Assembly (NCBI RefSeq): GCF_946407605.1
Contig: NZ_CAMJOS010000025.1
Location: forward strand, 1-51,331
DNA length: 51,331 bases
Source: an uncultured Prevotella sp.
Lineage (GTDB): Bacteria > Bacteroidota > Bacteroidia > Bacteroidales > Bacteroidaceae
Reading direction: 5' to 3'
Within the stretch, counting starts at the first letter, position 1; every line of letters starts with the position of its first letter. Both the position numbers and the translations under genes were made by a program. Shown piece by piece: positions 43,012 through 51,331 of the stretch. The notes under the pieces were generated by a model that searched no databases, was not told where the DNA came from, and saw nothing but the letters and a program-made list of their open reading frames with translations.

Positions 43012-45081
43012 ATGAGGAAACAGTTTTGTATTATAGCACTCCTGATGCTGCCTTTTGGGGCGCTGGCACAGCATACCGACGTGGCTCGTGAAGACACGTT
43101 GCAGGAGGTGACCATCACCTCACGCTCGGCCCAGAAACGCATGGACGAGGTGCAGATAGGCGTAGAGAAAGTCGATATTGCCACGCTGGCCAAGGTGCCC
43201 TCACTCTTTGGCGAGAAAGACATCATCAAGAGCATTCAGCTGTTGCCTGGCGTGAAGAGCGAGAACGAGGCCTCGGGTGGCTATCAGGTACGTGGCGGCA
43301 AGGCAGCACAGAACCTCATCCTGCTCGACGGAGCTACGGTCTATAATGCTGGCCATCTCATGGGACTCTTCTCTACCTTCAACGACGATGCGCTGATGAG
43401 CGGCTCGCTCTACAAAGGTCTGGTGCCAGCACAGCTGGGAGGCGGCACAGCCTCGGTGTTCGACATCAGCACGCGCTCTGGCAGCCTGCACGACTATCAT
43501 TTTGGAGGCTCCATCGGACTGCTCTCTGCCAAGGTCGTTGCCGAAGGTCCTATCCAGCAAGACCGCTCTTCGTTCCTGGTGGCTGGTCGTCGTTCCTATC
43601 TCGACCTCTTTCTCAAGGCCTCAGAGAAGTACCGCGACAATACCCTGCATTTCTACGATGCCAACGTACGCTTGAACTTCCGCCTGTCGCAGAAAGACAT
43701 CCTTTCACTCTCGTTCTTTGCCGGACGCGACAATATGGGACTTACCGACATGATGAACATGGAATGGGGCAACATCACCGCCACCGCCAACTGGCTGCAC
43801 ACCTACAGCAGTAATCATTATGCCAACACGAAGGCGCTCTACAGCGACTTCACCAGCGATGTGGGCATCGACATGCTCAACATCTACTACACCATGAAGG
43901 GCTATATCCGTCACGCCACCCTGCAGCACCAGCAGACCTTGCAGACAGGCTCACATCGCCTGAACAGCGGGCTTGAGGCCACATACCTGCAACTGCAGTC
44001 AGCCGAATGGGATATCAACCTGCTGCATCAGCGCGAGAAGCGCAACGCCCTGACGGGAGCCCTGTGGCTGGGCGATGAATGGCGCCTGGGACGCAACGTC
44101 GAGCTGTCGGCAGGTCTGCGCCTCCATCTCTTCTCCGTGCTGGGCGGCGCGCCCTATTACCAGGTTGACGGCGACGGCAACATCACCGAGACCACGGAGG
44201 AGAGCAGCGGCCATATCGTGAAGACCTATGCCGACATCGAGCCTCGTGTCAGCGCCAAGATCATGCTCAACCAGCAGCACAGCCTGAAGGTGGGCTATAG
44301 TCGCACGTCACAGGATATCCATGCCATCAGCGGCATGTCTATGTCGATGCCTTTCGACCGCTACACCATGACCAGCAACATCATCAAGCCAGAACAGGCC
44401 GACCAGGTGGCTGCGGGCTGGTTCTACATCACGCCTCACGACGACTACGACTTCTCCGCCGAGGGCTACTTCAAAAATATTCGCAACGTGTATGACTATC
44501 GCGATGGCAAGGCTTTCTATTCTGAGATTGAGATAGAGCGACTCATCCTGGGCGGCAAGGGTCGGGCCTACGGCCTGGAGCTCTGCGCCCATAAGAACAA
44601 AGGACCGCTCACAGGCTGGATCAGCTATACCCTCTCGTGGTCGGAGAATAAGATTGAAGGCATCAATGGCGGACGCTGGTATACCGCCTCCAACGACCGT
44701 CGCCACGACCTCGCCATCGTGGGCATGTATCAACTGTCGCCCTCGTGGGAGCTGGCAGCCACATGGCGCTATAACACAGGACAGGCCCTTACCGCTCCCT
44801 CGTCGAAATACGATATCGACGGCACCACCTTTTATTATTATAACGAGCGCAACGGCTATCGTGCCCCAGCCTATCACCGACTGGACCTCAGCGCCACCTA
44901 TACCAAGAAGCTGCAGAAAGCCACGCAGATATGGTCGTTTGGCATCTATAATGCCTACTGCCGCTACAACCCGTTTACCATCCGCTTCAAAAACGATGAC
45001 AAGAGTCCCACAGGTACCATCGTCGAGCAGACCTCGCTCTTCGGCATAGTGCCCTCCGTCTCGTTTACAATAAAATACTGA
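43012..45081 (+). CDS. TonB-dependent outer-membrane receptor, 689 aa
   Basis: The start is set at ATG 43012 because it begins a signal peptide (MRKQFCIIALLMLPFGALAQ). An upstream ATG would overlap the divergent esterase and add a non-signal extension. DTLQEVTIT shortly after cleavage is a TonB-box-like segment. The plug domain follows (IIKSIQLLPGVKSENEASGGYQVRGG and NLILLDGATVYNAGHLMGLFSTFN), then a 22-strand barrel ending in SLFGIVPSVSFTIKY, with a terminal aromatic. It has no SusC-length N-terminal carboxypeptidase-regulatory domain, and the partner is a DUF4249-type lipoprotein rather than SusD, so the cargo may be a peptide, metal complex or small ligand. The stop lies two bases before the next gene. 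Confidence 0.92.
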   Translation: MRKQFCIIALLMLPFGALAQHTDVAREDTLQEVTITSRSAQKRMDEVQIGVEKVDIATLAKVPSLFGEKDIIKSIQLLPGVKSENEASGGYQVRGGKAAQNLILLDGATVYNAGHLMGLFSTFNDDALMSGSLYKGLVPAQLGGGTASVFDISTRSGSLHDYHFGGSIGLLSAKVVAEGPIQQDRSSFLVAGRRSYLDLFLKASEKYRDNTLHFYDANVRLNFRLSQKDILSLSFFAGRDNMGLTDMMNMEWGNITATANWLHTYSSNHYANTKALYSDFTSDVGIDMLNIYYTMKGYIRHATLQHQQTLQTGSHRLNSGLEATYLQLQSAEWDINLLHQREKRNALTGALWLGDEWRLGRNVELSAGLRLHLFSVLGGAPYYQVDGDGNITETTEESSGHIVKTYADIEPRVSAKIMLNQQHSLKVGYSRTSQDIHAISGMSMSMPFDRYTMTSNIIKPEQADQVAAGWFYITPHDDYDFSAEGYFKNIRNVYDYRDGKAFYSEIEIERLILGGKGRAYGLELCAHKNKGPLTGWISYTLSWSENKIEGINGGRWYTASNDRRHDLAIVGMYQLSPSWELAATWRYNTGQALTAPSSKYDIDGTTFYYYNERNGYRAPAYHRLDLSATYTKKLQKATQIWSFGIYNAYCRYNPFTIRFKNDDKSPTGTIVEQTSLFGIVPSVSFTIKY

Positions 45082-45083
45082 AT

Positions 45084-45953
45084 ATGCGAAAGATTCTATA
45101 TATCATCCTCTCGATAGTGGCGTTGACGTCGTGCAAGAAAGAAATCGACTTCGACTTCAACGAGATAGAGCCCTTGGTAGTCATCGAAGGACGGGTGACC
45201 AACGAAGGCACCAAGGTACAGATTACCCCCAGCCGTTCCGTCACCGACTCCATCCGCCCACGCTGTCTGCAGGGTGCCACCATAGCCATCACTGCCGAGG
45301 GCATCACCACCATAGTGCCCTACGACGAGACCTCCGACAGCTACTGCTCACCACTGTCTGGCATTCCTGGCACCACCTATCAGCTCAGCGTCGACTACAA
45401 CGGCCACCACTACGAGGCCAGCGCCATGATGCCTGAGCCAGCACCAATCATCTCGGCCGACTTCTACTGGATGACGATGCTCGACGAGCGCATGCTGGTC
45501 TACGAGCTCTGGGCCCTCGACCCCTACCCCTCACAGCGTAATCAATATTGGTATCGCATAAACCGCATCACGCATCATCCCCATTTCCAGGGGAAGAGAA
45601 CCACAGAGCCCTATCGCTGGGGCGTGCTCGACGACCGTGGCTGTCCGCCAGGCTATGTCTTTCTCGATATGATGTCGACCAGTGAGAAGACCATGGACAA
45701 GGACGAGGAGGAGCATTGGAAGTCCATACTCTACGATGGCGACAGCATCACCTGTCAGCTCATGACCATCGACCGTCCCGTCTATGACTATTTCTCATCG
45801 CTGCGTGCGGGACAGAGCGGTGGTGCCAATCCTCGTACCAATATCTCTGGTGGCTGTCTGGGCTACTTCGCCGCAGGTTCCGTCACCCGTACCGACACCA
45901 TCGTCTTCCGTCGTAGCAATGTCAAGGAATGGCGTTTATATTCCCCTTCTTAA
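45084..45953 (+). CDS. DUF4249-family lipoprotein, 289 aa
   Basis: The lipoprotein signal ends IVALTSC (Cys17) and is followed by KKEIDFDFNE. EPLVVIEGRVTNEGTKVQITPSRSVTDS and YQLSVDYNGHHYEASAMMPEP are the beta-rich opening typical of DUF4249 proteins, which are found next to TonB receptors of this type in Bacteroidetes. It probably sits on the outer membrane as the surface partner of the receptor, with a two-base gap between genes. No catalytic motif is seen. It converges on the GH2 gene with a 19-base gap, and no clear terminator lies between. Confidence 0.85.
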   Translation: MRKILYIILSIVALTSCKKEIDFDFNEIEPLVVIEGRVTNEGTKVQITPSRSVTDSIRPRCLQGATIAITAEGITTIVPYDETSDSYCSPLSGIPGTTYQLSVDYNGHHYEASAMMPEPAPIISADFYWMTMLDERMLVYELWALDPYPSQRNQYWYRINRITHHPHFQGKRTTEPYRWGVLDDRGCPPGYVFLDMMSTSEKTMDKDEEEHWKSILYDGDSITCQLMTIDRPVYDYFSSLRAGQSGGANPRTNISGGCLGYFAAGSVTRTDTIVFRRSNVKEWRLYSPS

Positions 45954-45972
45954 CAGCTAACACACTGCCTGA

Positions 45973-48900
45973 TTACCGTATTGGTTTAATTGTCAGACGT
46001 CGCTCGTAGCGGGTGGGCTTGACCTGATAGCCGGGCAGGACATAGCAGGCCGTGCAGCCTACGCCGGTCGTGTTGTAGTCGAGGTTCAGGGTAATGCCGT
46101 CCTGCTGCTGTAGCTGGTAGGTATAGACCGCCTTCGTCAGGTTGTCGGTGCTATAATGGTAGGCGTTGAAGTTGAATGGCTCGTCCATCGCAAAGCGCAG
46201 TCCCTGGCCAGAGCCATTGCTCATGTCGAGCCAGCGGTTGTCGCAGCGCAGACCGCAGTCCTGCGGAATGAGATAGGGCTCGAACATATCATCTACAGTT
46301 TTCTCGTAAATGCCGATGGCGTAACCTGTCTTACGATCGGGATAGTTCTCCTCCGGACCGCGACCGTACCACTTCACCTGCTGCATCTCGTCGCAGAGCG
46401 TCATCGTCAGTCCGATGCGTGGCAGAAGGGCGGGCATCTGTCCCTCGGGCTCAAGAATATGATGGAGGGCGATGGTGCCGTCGCCGTTGATGCGGTACTC
46501 ATAGACCTCTGAGAAGCCTGAATAGCGCAGGCCGGTGATGTAGGCATCGAGCGAAGTGTTGACAGGGGCACCGAACTGGGAGAACCAACGCACATTGACA
46601 TACACCTGACCATTGGCCTCGAAGGCCTCGCAGGAGATAGGGATGCGGGTGGTGGCGTTCAGGTTGTTGCTATAGAACTCGTTGGCTATCTGTGAGCCAT
46701 TCCATGCCTTGCGGTTGTTGTAGGAGATGTTCCACTGATCCCAGCCGTCGACCTCAAGTGCCAGCGGGGCGCGCCACACGTTCATCTGGAGCGGCGACTT
46801 GAGCAGTTCCTTGCCAGCTTGCTTGATGCTGAAAAGTTGGCCGTCGGGGGTGAATGCGTAGGAGAAGCCGTCGCCGCTGACCGTGATAGTGTCGTTGGTA
46901 CGGCTGAGCACGGCCTTTCCGATGGTCTTGTCTGTAGGTATTGCCAACATACGCCAGGGGAGTTCCAACTGATCCCAGGCCATGACATGACCTTTCTTCG
47001 CCCAGATCTCATCGGCCTTCAGACTGCTGGAAATCATGAGGCGGTATTCGCAGCCAGGGTTGAGGACGGGACGGCTGTAGGGTATGGTGATGACCTTCTT
47101 GGCCAATGGCTCCACATTAGGACTGAGCGTTCCCTGCTGCAGGCAGGTGCCGTCCTCGTAAAGTTCCCATTTCATATTATAATAAGAGGTGTTGAGGAAG
47201 TGGTTCCTGTTCCATATCTCTACCGTACCGTCAGCAGCACTCAGCAACCTGCATGATACGGGCTGGGCCGATTTCTTCATCTGATAGATCTCCGGCTGGA
47301 CGGTTCTGTCGGGCCATATCGTGCCGTAGGTACGGGCGCCTATGCCGTAACTGAAATAGTTGCCCTCCTGCTGCTCCGTCTCGAAGTCGAGATTGAGCAA
47401 CTGGCCTGACTTGTCGGCAATGATGACATTATCCATCAGCGCATCACAGATATATACGCGGGTGTCCTGTCCGTGGGTCTGCTCGTTGCGACCTATGTTC
47501 ACGGGGAATGGCGCGTTGATGATGTTGCCCTGAGCCTCTATCTGGGCTACCTGAGCGTTGTCGATGCTTACCGTCATCTGCTTTCCGTCGTAGCAGGCTT
47601 CCACATGGTGCCACTTGTCCTCCCAGTCGGCGGGCAGCGGAGCCGTCAGTTCGTACTTGTGGTTAGCAGCAGCCTGCCTTCTGCCGAAGGGCTGTCTGCC
47701 GGCGTCGCCCTCCGCAGCCGGAGCCTTGTCGGTGTTGATGTAGAACACCAGCTGCTCCTTTCCGTTTTGCTGAACGCCAAACTGCCATTCGCCCTTGTTT
47801 ACGAATGAGCCGCAGGAGCTGATGAGCTTGCGGGGGCAGACGTCGAAGCTGACGGTGAGGGTGTTGCCTGTCAGCTCCAGACAGTCATCACGATAGACCT
47901 CTACCCACTCGTCGTGGCCGCTCAGGTCAATCACTTTATTCTTTTTGTTGCGACTGTCGGCCACCAGTTTGGCATTGCCCATGATATGTGCCATCACCTC
48001 ATGGCCCGACTTGTCGGTGAGGCGGCGTGCGGGCTGCGTCAGTCCTGGCGACACGAAGTCCCAGACGGCACCGCCGATGCAGCGCTCATGGGTATAGATG
48101 GCTCGCCACATCTCGTCGAACATACCGCCGCTGTTGCCTGCTACGGAGATATACTCATCCATAAACGACGGGCGCACATCGCCATCGCCGTGACGACCTA
48201 CCCTGAGGTCGAGAGCCAGCGCGGTGGGGTAGCGCGGACCGATGATGTCCTCGGCGGGATGGCTGTAGGCGTTGCCGCCGTACATCCACCAGCGGGTGTG
48301 GTCATATTTGCGGCCTTCTTTAATCACCTCGCCGATGTTGGGACCCTCGCCGCTCTCGTTGCCGGCACTCCAGAAGAGCACTGCCGGCTGGTTGCGGTCG
48401 CGCAGCACCATGCGGCGCACACGCTCAAGATACATAGGTATGAAACGCTTGTCGTTTGAAACCCATTCTGTGGCATGTGCCTCAACGCCAGCCTCGTCGA
48501 TGATGTAGAGTCCGTAGCGGGCGGCATATTCCAGATAGCGCGGCACTGGCGGATAGTGGCTGGTACGCACACCGTTGAAGCCGAACTGCTTGAGGATGGT
48601 CATATCCTTCTTGACGAGTTCGTCGTTCACGGCGTGACCGTTGTCAGGATCCTGCATGTGTGAGCACTGGGCATTCACCTTCAGCGGTTTGCCGTTGAGG
48701 TAGAACACGTTGTTGCGCATCTCGGTCTCCTTGAAGCCCACGTCCTGACGGGCATCCTCGGGTGTGGCCTCCGACTGACGCTTGCCTGTGGCAGCATCCA
48801 CGAGGTACATCTTGAGCTCATATAGGTTCGGCGTCTCTGCCGTCCATTTCAGCGGGTTGGAAATATGCTTGTTCATCTTCAGCGTCATAGTGCTGCTGCC

Positions 48901-49770
48901 GTTGGAGAATGTTGCCGCCTGACTCTCCAGTCGCGCTACCTCCCGTCCGCCGGCACCGGTCAGTACGGCCTGCACCTTAAGCGGCGTCTTGGTGGGTTGC
49001 GCATCATAGCTTCTAACGGTCACCTCGATGTTCAGGTCCGCATCGCGATAGACCTTGTCCAGGTCGGTGGTCACATACCAGTCGAACAGGCGGGTCTTGG
49101 GTGTGGCGTAGAGCCATACATCGTCGAAGATGCCGGCCAGACGCCAATAGTCCTGTCCCTCCAGATAGAAGCCGTCGCTATATTTGATGACCTTCATAGC
49201 CAGCGTGTTGCGACCTTTCTTCAGATACTTCGTGATATTATACTCGGCAGGCTCCTGAGCGCCCTCGTTGTAGCCCACCTCCTGACCGTTGACCCACAGG
49301 AACGAGGCTGACGCCACCTTCTCGAAGCGCAGGAAGACCTCCTCACCGCTCCAGTCGGCGGGAATGGTGAATGTGGTGCGGTAGGCACCCGTGGGGTTGT
49401 AGTCGCGTGGCGTCATAGGCGGGTCGGCCTTGAAGGGCGAGGCCACATTGCGGAACAGCGGGTCGCCGTAGCCCCTCATCTCCCAGTTCGACGGCACGTC
49501 GATGGTGGCCCACTTCGCATCAGAGTATTTCTCCTCAAAGAAGTTGGCAGGAATCTCCTGCGGCGTGTCACCATAGTAGAACTTCCACCTGCCGTTGAGC
49601 AGCATGTGATGCCCAGGAATGTAGTATGCGCGGCTTTCCTCTTGTCCGTATTCAAACACGTCGAGGTTCTCAATGAAATGATACAGGTCGTCAAAACCTT
49701 TCTTCTCTGTCTGTGCCGATGTCGCCATCATGGCAGGTATCATCAGCAGAGTTGTGAATAACTTTCTCAT
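45973..49770 (-). CDS. GH2 beta-galactosidase-like enzyme with LamG insert, 1265 aa
   Basis: A signal peptide (residues 1-19) directs export. Sugar-binding and immunoglobulin-like domains (about 20-340) precede the TIM barrel, which begins at FYLNGKPLKVNAQCSHMQDPD (about 350). The acid/base is Glu in WSAGNESGEG (about 470) and the nucleophile Glu in FMDEYISVAGNSGG (about 533). Between the barrel and the C-terminal Bgal small-chain domain lies an extra module of about 200 residues (about 600-800) that looks like a LamG/concanavalin fold (EDKWHHVEACYDGKQMTVSIDNAQ). The length therefore exceeds LacZ by about 220. VKWYGRGPEENYPDRKTG (about 1130) is the usual C-terminal motif. Probable substrates are beta-galactosides of host or plant glycans; the insert may bind them. 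Confidence 0.92.
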   Translation of the reverse strand: MRKLFTTLLMIPAMMATSAQTEKKGFDDLYHFIENLDVFEYGQEESRAYYIPGHHMLLNGRWKFYYGDTPQEIPANFFEEKYSDAKWATIDVPSNWEMRGYGDPLFRNVASPFKADPPMTPRDYNPTGAYRTTFTIPADWSGEEVFLRFEKVASASFLWVNGQEVGYNEGAQEPAEYNITKYLKKGRNTLAMKVIKYSDGFYLEGQDYWRLAGIFDDVWLYATPKTRLFDWYVTTDLDKVYRDADLNIEVTVRSYDAQPTKTPLKVQAVLTGAGGREVARLESQAATFSNGSSTMTLKMNKHISNPLKWTAETPNLYELKMYLVDAATGKRQSEATPEDARQDVGFKETEMRNNVFYLNGKPLKVNAQCSHMQDPDNGHAVNDELVKKDMTILKQFGFNGVRTSHYPPVPRYLEYAARYGLYIIDEAGVEAHATEWVSNDKRFIPMYLERVRRMVLRDRNQPAVLFWSAGNESGEGPNIGEVIKEGRKYDHTRWWMYGGNAYSHPAEDIIGPRYPTALALDLRVGRHGDGDVRPSFMDEYISVAGNSGGMFDEMWRAIYTHERCIGGAVWDFVSPGLTQPARRLTDKSGHEVMAHIMGNAKLVADSRNKKNKVIDLSGHDEWVEVYRDDCLELTGNTLTVSFDVCPRKLISSCGSFVNKGEWQFGVQQNGKEQLVFYINTDKAPAAEGDAGRQPFGRRQAAANHKYELTAPLPADWEDKWHHVEACYDGKQMTVSIDNAQVAQIEAQGNIINAPFPVNIGRNEQTHGQDTRVYICDALMDNVIIADKSGQLLNLDFETEQQEGNYFSYGIGARTYGTIWPDRTVQPEIYQMKKSAQPVSCRLLSAADGTVEIWNRNHFLNTSYYNMKWELYEDGTCLQQGTLSPNVEPLAKKVITIPYSRPVLNPGCEYRLMISSSLKADEIWAKKGHVMAWDQLELPWRMLAIPTDKTIGKAVLSRTNDTITVSGDGFSYAFTPDGQLFSIKQAGKELLKSPLQMNVWRAPLALEVDGWDQWNISYNNRKAWNGSQIANEFYSNNLNATTRIPISCEAFEANGQVYVNVRWFSQFGAPVNTSLDAYITGLRYSGFSEVYEYRINGDGTIALHHILEPEGQMPALLPRIGLTMTLCDEMQQVKWYGRGPEENYPDRKTGYAIGIYEKTVDDMFEPYLIPQDCGLRCDNRWLDMSNGSGQGLRFAMDEPFNFNAYHYSTDNLTKAVYTYQLQQQDGITLNLDYNTTGVGCTACYVLPGYQVKPTRYERRLTIKPIR

Positions 49771-49865
49771 AAGTGCTATAAAATAAGTATAGTCTTTTTA
49801 ATCATCAATTTCACAAAAACATAAAAATTTTGCGGCAAAGTTAATCATTTTTGTTCACTTTTTCG

Positions 49866-49873
49866 TATTTTTG
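49866..49873 (+). promoter_or_regulatory. -7 box for the lipoprotein gene at 49896
   Basis: TATTTTTG matches the -7 consensus and lies 22 bases before the start codon. The only nearby TTTG (49850-49853) is spaced 12 bases away, shorter than usual, so the -33 box is uncertain. Confidence 0.5.
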
Positions 49874-49895
49874 CAGCAAAATATTTTAGATTGTT

Positions 49896-50744
49896 ATGAA
49901 AAAGATTTTTGTATTCGTCTTGAGCACCATGCTCCTGACAGTAGGATTAACTGGTTGCACGAATTGTAAGCCCATCGACGGGCCAGGTATGGAACGCGAT
50001 TCTGCCGCCATCGCCGCAGACTCCCTAGCCATGAAGGCACAGGAAGACATTACCGCTGTTATCAAGAATCTGTATGCTGCCGCCGCTCAGAACGAAAGTG
50101 ATATAGACCAGCGTTTTGCCTGTCATGCCTGGCGCGACAATGTGGCTGCCGTTGAGAAGAAAGACGCCAATGTGGCGGATATCGGCTTCTTCAACGATGA
50201 CTACTGGACCATGATGCAGGACGACAATCCGAGTGATCTGGAGGCTCGCGACATCAAGTTTGAAGAGCTGGACGTTGAAAAAGCCACCGCTTTGGTCGAT
50301 TATACGCTCTACAGCTCCGTCCAGACCATTCACCAGCAGTTTAGGTTCTGCCGCGAGGATGGCAACTGGCGCGTACACGACATCATCAGGTTCTACGCCG
50401 ATGCTGACGACAAGGAGGTTGCGGCCAGCCTCATGGAGGCTATGCAAGCCTATCTCTCTGCGCCCCAGGAGGAAACCCCTGAGCTAACCTATGCCAACAT
50501 GGCTGGCATCTACGACGACGCCGACCAGGAAAGCCGTATTGACCTTTGTAAGGACGGCACTGCCACATGGTGCATGATAGGCAGTCTTAACTATACGGAG
50601 TACACCTATCATATTGAGGGTAACACCATCTGCCTGAAGCCTACTGATGTGGACTCTGAGGAGGACTGCTATGAGTACGACCCCAACACCCGCACGCTGA
50701 AGAACGAACAGGGCGCGGTCTATTACAGGCAGGACATCGACTGA
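49896..50744 (+). CDS. Lipoprotein, possibly DUF3828-like, 282 aa
   Basis: The lipoprotein signal ends LTVGLTGC (Cys21), followed by TNCKPIDGPG. The central part (about 50-190) has an alpha/beta pattern with FFNDDYWTMMQ, ALVDYTLYSS and FRFCREDGNWRVHDI, resembling DUF3828-type domains that share the NTF2-like shape. The C-terminal 90 residues are a second, lipocalin-like beta domain (TYANMAGIYDDADQESRIDLCKDGTATW, then GNTICLKP), common in Bacteroidales lipoproteins. No catalytic motif is visible. It is a single gene between the GH2 enzyme and pyruvate:ferredoxin oxidoreductase. Function is unknown. Confidence 0.75.
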   Translation: MKKIFVFVLSTMLLTVGLTGCTNCKPIDGPGMERDSAAIAADSLAMKAQEDITAVIKNLYAAAAQNESDIDQRFACHAWRDNVAAVEKKDANVADIGFFNDDYWTMMQDDNPSDLEARDIKFEELDVEKATALVDYTLYSSVQTIHQQFRFCREDGNWRVHDIIRFYADADDKEVAASLMEAMQAYLSAPQEETPELTYANMAGIYDDADQESRIDLCKDGTATWCMIGSLNYTEYTYHIEGNTICLKPTDVDSEEDCYEYDPNTRTLKNEQGAVYYRQDID

Positions 50745-50912
50745 TTGACGTCATCTTACACCTGTTCTAACGTCATCTTCGGGTGCTTCCAATGGCATCT
50801 ACGACTCGTTCCGATGATACTTTACCCCCCTAAAGTATCATCGGAACGACCGCAAAATACCATCGAAACGGATGAAAGGAACGTCAGAAAAGACCCGAAA
50901 GTGACTATATTC
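50745..50912. repeat. Noncoding region with a large perfect palindrome
   Basis: CGTTCCGATGATACTTTA (50807-50824), a CCCCCC loop and TAAAGTATCATCGGAACG (50831-50848) form an 18-bp perfect stem, 19 with flanking T-A. A third, imperfect copy of the right arm lies at 50854-50870 (14 of 17 bases). ACGTCATCTT is repeated at 50748-50757 and 50770-50779. There is no T-run, so a simple terminator role is not clear; a dispersed repeat element is more likely. Confidence 0.8.
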
Positions 50913-50950
50913 AAAAAAAAATTATCCCCCGCCGATTGGCGAGGGATAAT
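50913..50950 (-). terminator. Terminator of the pyruvate:ferredoxin oxidoreductase gene
   Basis: On the minus strand ATTATCCC-T-CGCC, an AATC loop and GGCG-G-GGGATAAT pair with one mismatch, followed directly by eight or more T residues. It lies 21 bases after the stop codon. Confidence 0.9.
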
Positions 50951-50971
50951 TGTATAGAAATATTGAGTAAA

Positions 50972-51331
50972 TTACTCGTTGCTCCAATCCTCAGCAGCCT
51001 TGCGGATGTAAGTCTTGTAGCGCAGCTGGGCCATCTTCTGTGCCTCAGCGAACAGCTCCTCAGCCTCGTTGGGATAAGCCTTCTTAACTGACAGGTAACG
51101 AACCTCACCAAGCAGGAAGTCGTGGAAGTTCTCCCAGTTAGGCTCCTTAGAGTCGAGAGAGAATGGGTTCTTGCCTTCCTCAGCCAGAGCTGGGTTGTAG
51201 CGCCACAGGTGCCAGTAACCGCACTCAACAGCCTTCTTCTCCTCGGCCTGGCTCTTACCCATACCGCCCTTGGCCTTCAGACCGTGGTTGATACATGGAG
51301 CGTAGGCGATGATGATTGAAGGTCCGTGCCA
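50972..51331 (-). CDS. nifJ: Pyruvate:ferredoxin oxidoreductase, C-terminal end (cut by window edge)
   Basis: The frame is open to the right edge and its start lies outside the window. The visible 119 residues begin WHGPSIIIAYAPCINHG and continue GMGKSQAEEKKAVECGYWHLWRYNP, the conserved end of the thiamine-pyrophosphate domain of single-chain pyruvate:ferredoxin (flavodoxin) oxidoreductases; the cysteine of APCINHG is a ligand of the proximal Fe-S cluster in this family. The enzyme oxidises pyruvate to acetyl-CoA and CO2 while reducing ferredoxin, central to anaerobic metabolism. The remaining C-terminal part is helical and normal. A strong terminator follows. Confidence 0.92.
   Translation of the reverse strand, partial: WHGPSIIIAYAPCINHGLKAKGGMGKSQAEEKKAVECGYWHLWRYNPALAEEGKNPFSLDSKEPNWENFHDFLLGEVRYLSVKKAYPNEAEELFAEAQKMAQLRYKTYIRKAAEDWSNE

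Noticed and set aside
50806..50849. Simple intrinsic terminator after the lipoprotein gene
   Set aside because: The stem is strong but no T-run follows on either strand; listed as a repeat element instead.

Overview
The window looks like chromosome from a Bacteroidales bacterium, most likely Prevotella or a close relative. The evidence is a set of TTTG-N19/20-TAnnTTTG promoters, many lipoproteins with short Bacteroidetes-type signals, a fimbrillin-like protein, a TonB receptor paired with a DUF4249-type lipoprotein, large glycosidases, a DAHP synthase/chorismate mutase fusion, and a C-terminal tail of the YTLQG...PGIYI...G type common on Prevotella secreted proteins. No tRNA, rRNA, CRISPR array or intact insertion sequence was seen.

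Layout. 1-2286 (minus): three small secreted proteins of unknown function; one has an in-frame TGA exactly where a zinc-binding cysteine is expected. 2582-13308 (plus): a surface-protein operon made of a 52-residue peptide, a fimbrillin-like lipoprotein and a 3182-residue secreted LamG protein. 13400-17751 (minus): an AraC-type membrane regulator, a PI-PLC-like phospholipase, a GH20 hexosaminidase and a frameshifted lipoprotein remnant. 17806-22265 (minus): a complete aromatic amino acid operon (pheA, aminotransferase, DAHP synthase/chorismate mutase, tyrA, 40-residue lipoprotein) with its promoter, a Phe/Tyr-rich leader peptide, an antiterminator/terminator pair and a final terminator. 22283-23158: a TPR protein. 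23287-37648 (minus): one long tightly packed gene train. Its promoter-proximal half is a phospho-signalling module (multi-zinc-ribbon protein, membrane Ser/Thr kinase, four-module AAA+ ATPase, zinc-ribbon/FHA protein, PP2C phosphatase). The rest is metA, a U32 peptidase-family protein, a zinc-ribbon membrane protein and a Pif1-like helicase. 37701-42920 (minus): an M13 peptidase, an ABC-F ATPase and a CE1-like esterase. 43012-45953 (plus): a TonB receptor and DUF4249-type lipoprotein. 45973-49770 (minus): a GH2 beta-galactosidase-like enzyme carrying a LamG insert. 49896-50744 (plus): a lipoprotein. 50972-51331 (minus): the C-terminal end of pyruvate:ferredoxin oxidoreductase, cut by the window edge.

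Three things stand out. (1) The aromatic operon has all the parts of ribosome-mediated attenuation: nine Phe/Tyr codons in eleven positions, followed by a segment that can pair with the 5' arm of a strong intrinsic terminator. (2) The kinase/phosphatase/FHA/AAA+ module is joined by ATGA and TAATG overlaps, and the kinase starts with five copies of a short Thr motif that could be docking sites for the FHA domain. I do not recognise it as a described system. (3) Tandem heptanucleotide arrays (one array is closer to octamers) recur across the window. Five overlap gene ends and supply the stop codon. Others sit inside genes as in-frame linkers; in the ABC-F gene every third unit carries the one change that avoids an in-frame TGA.
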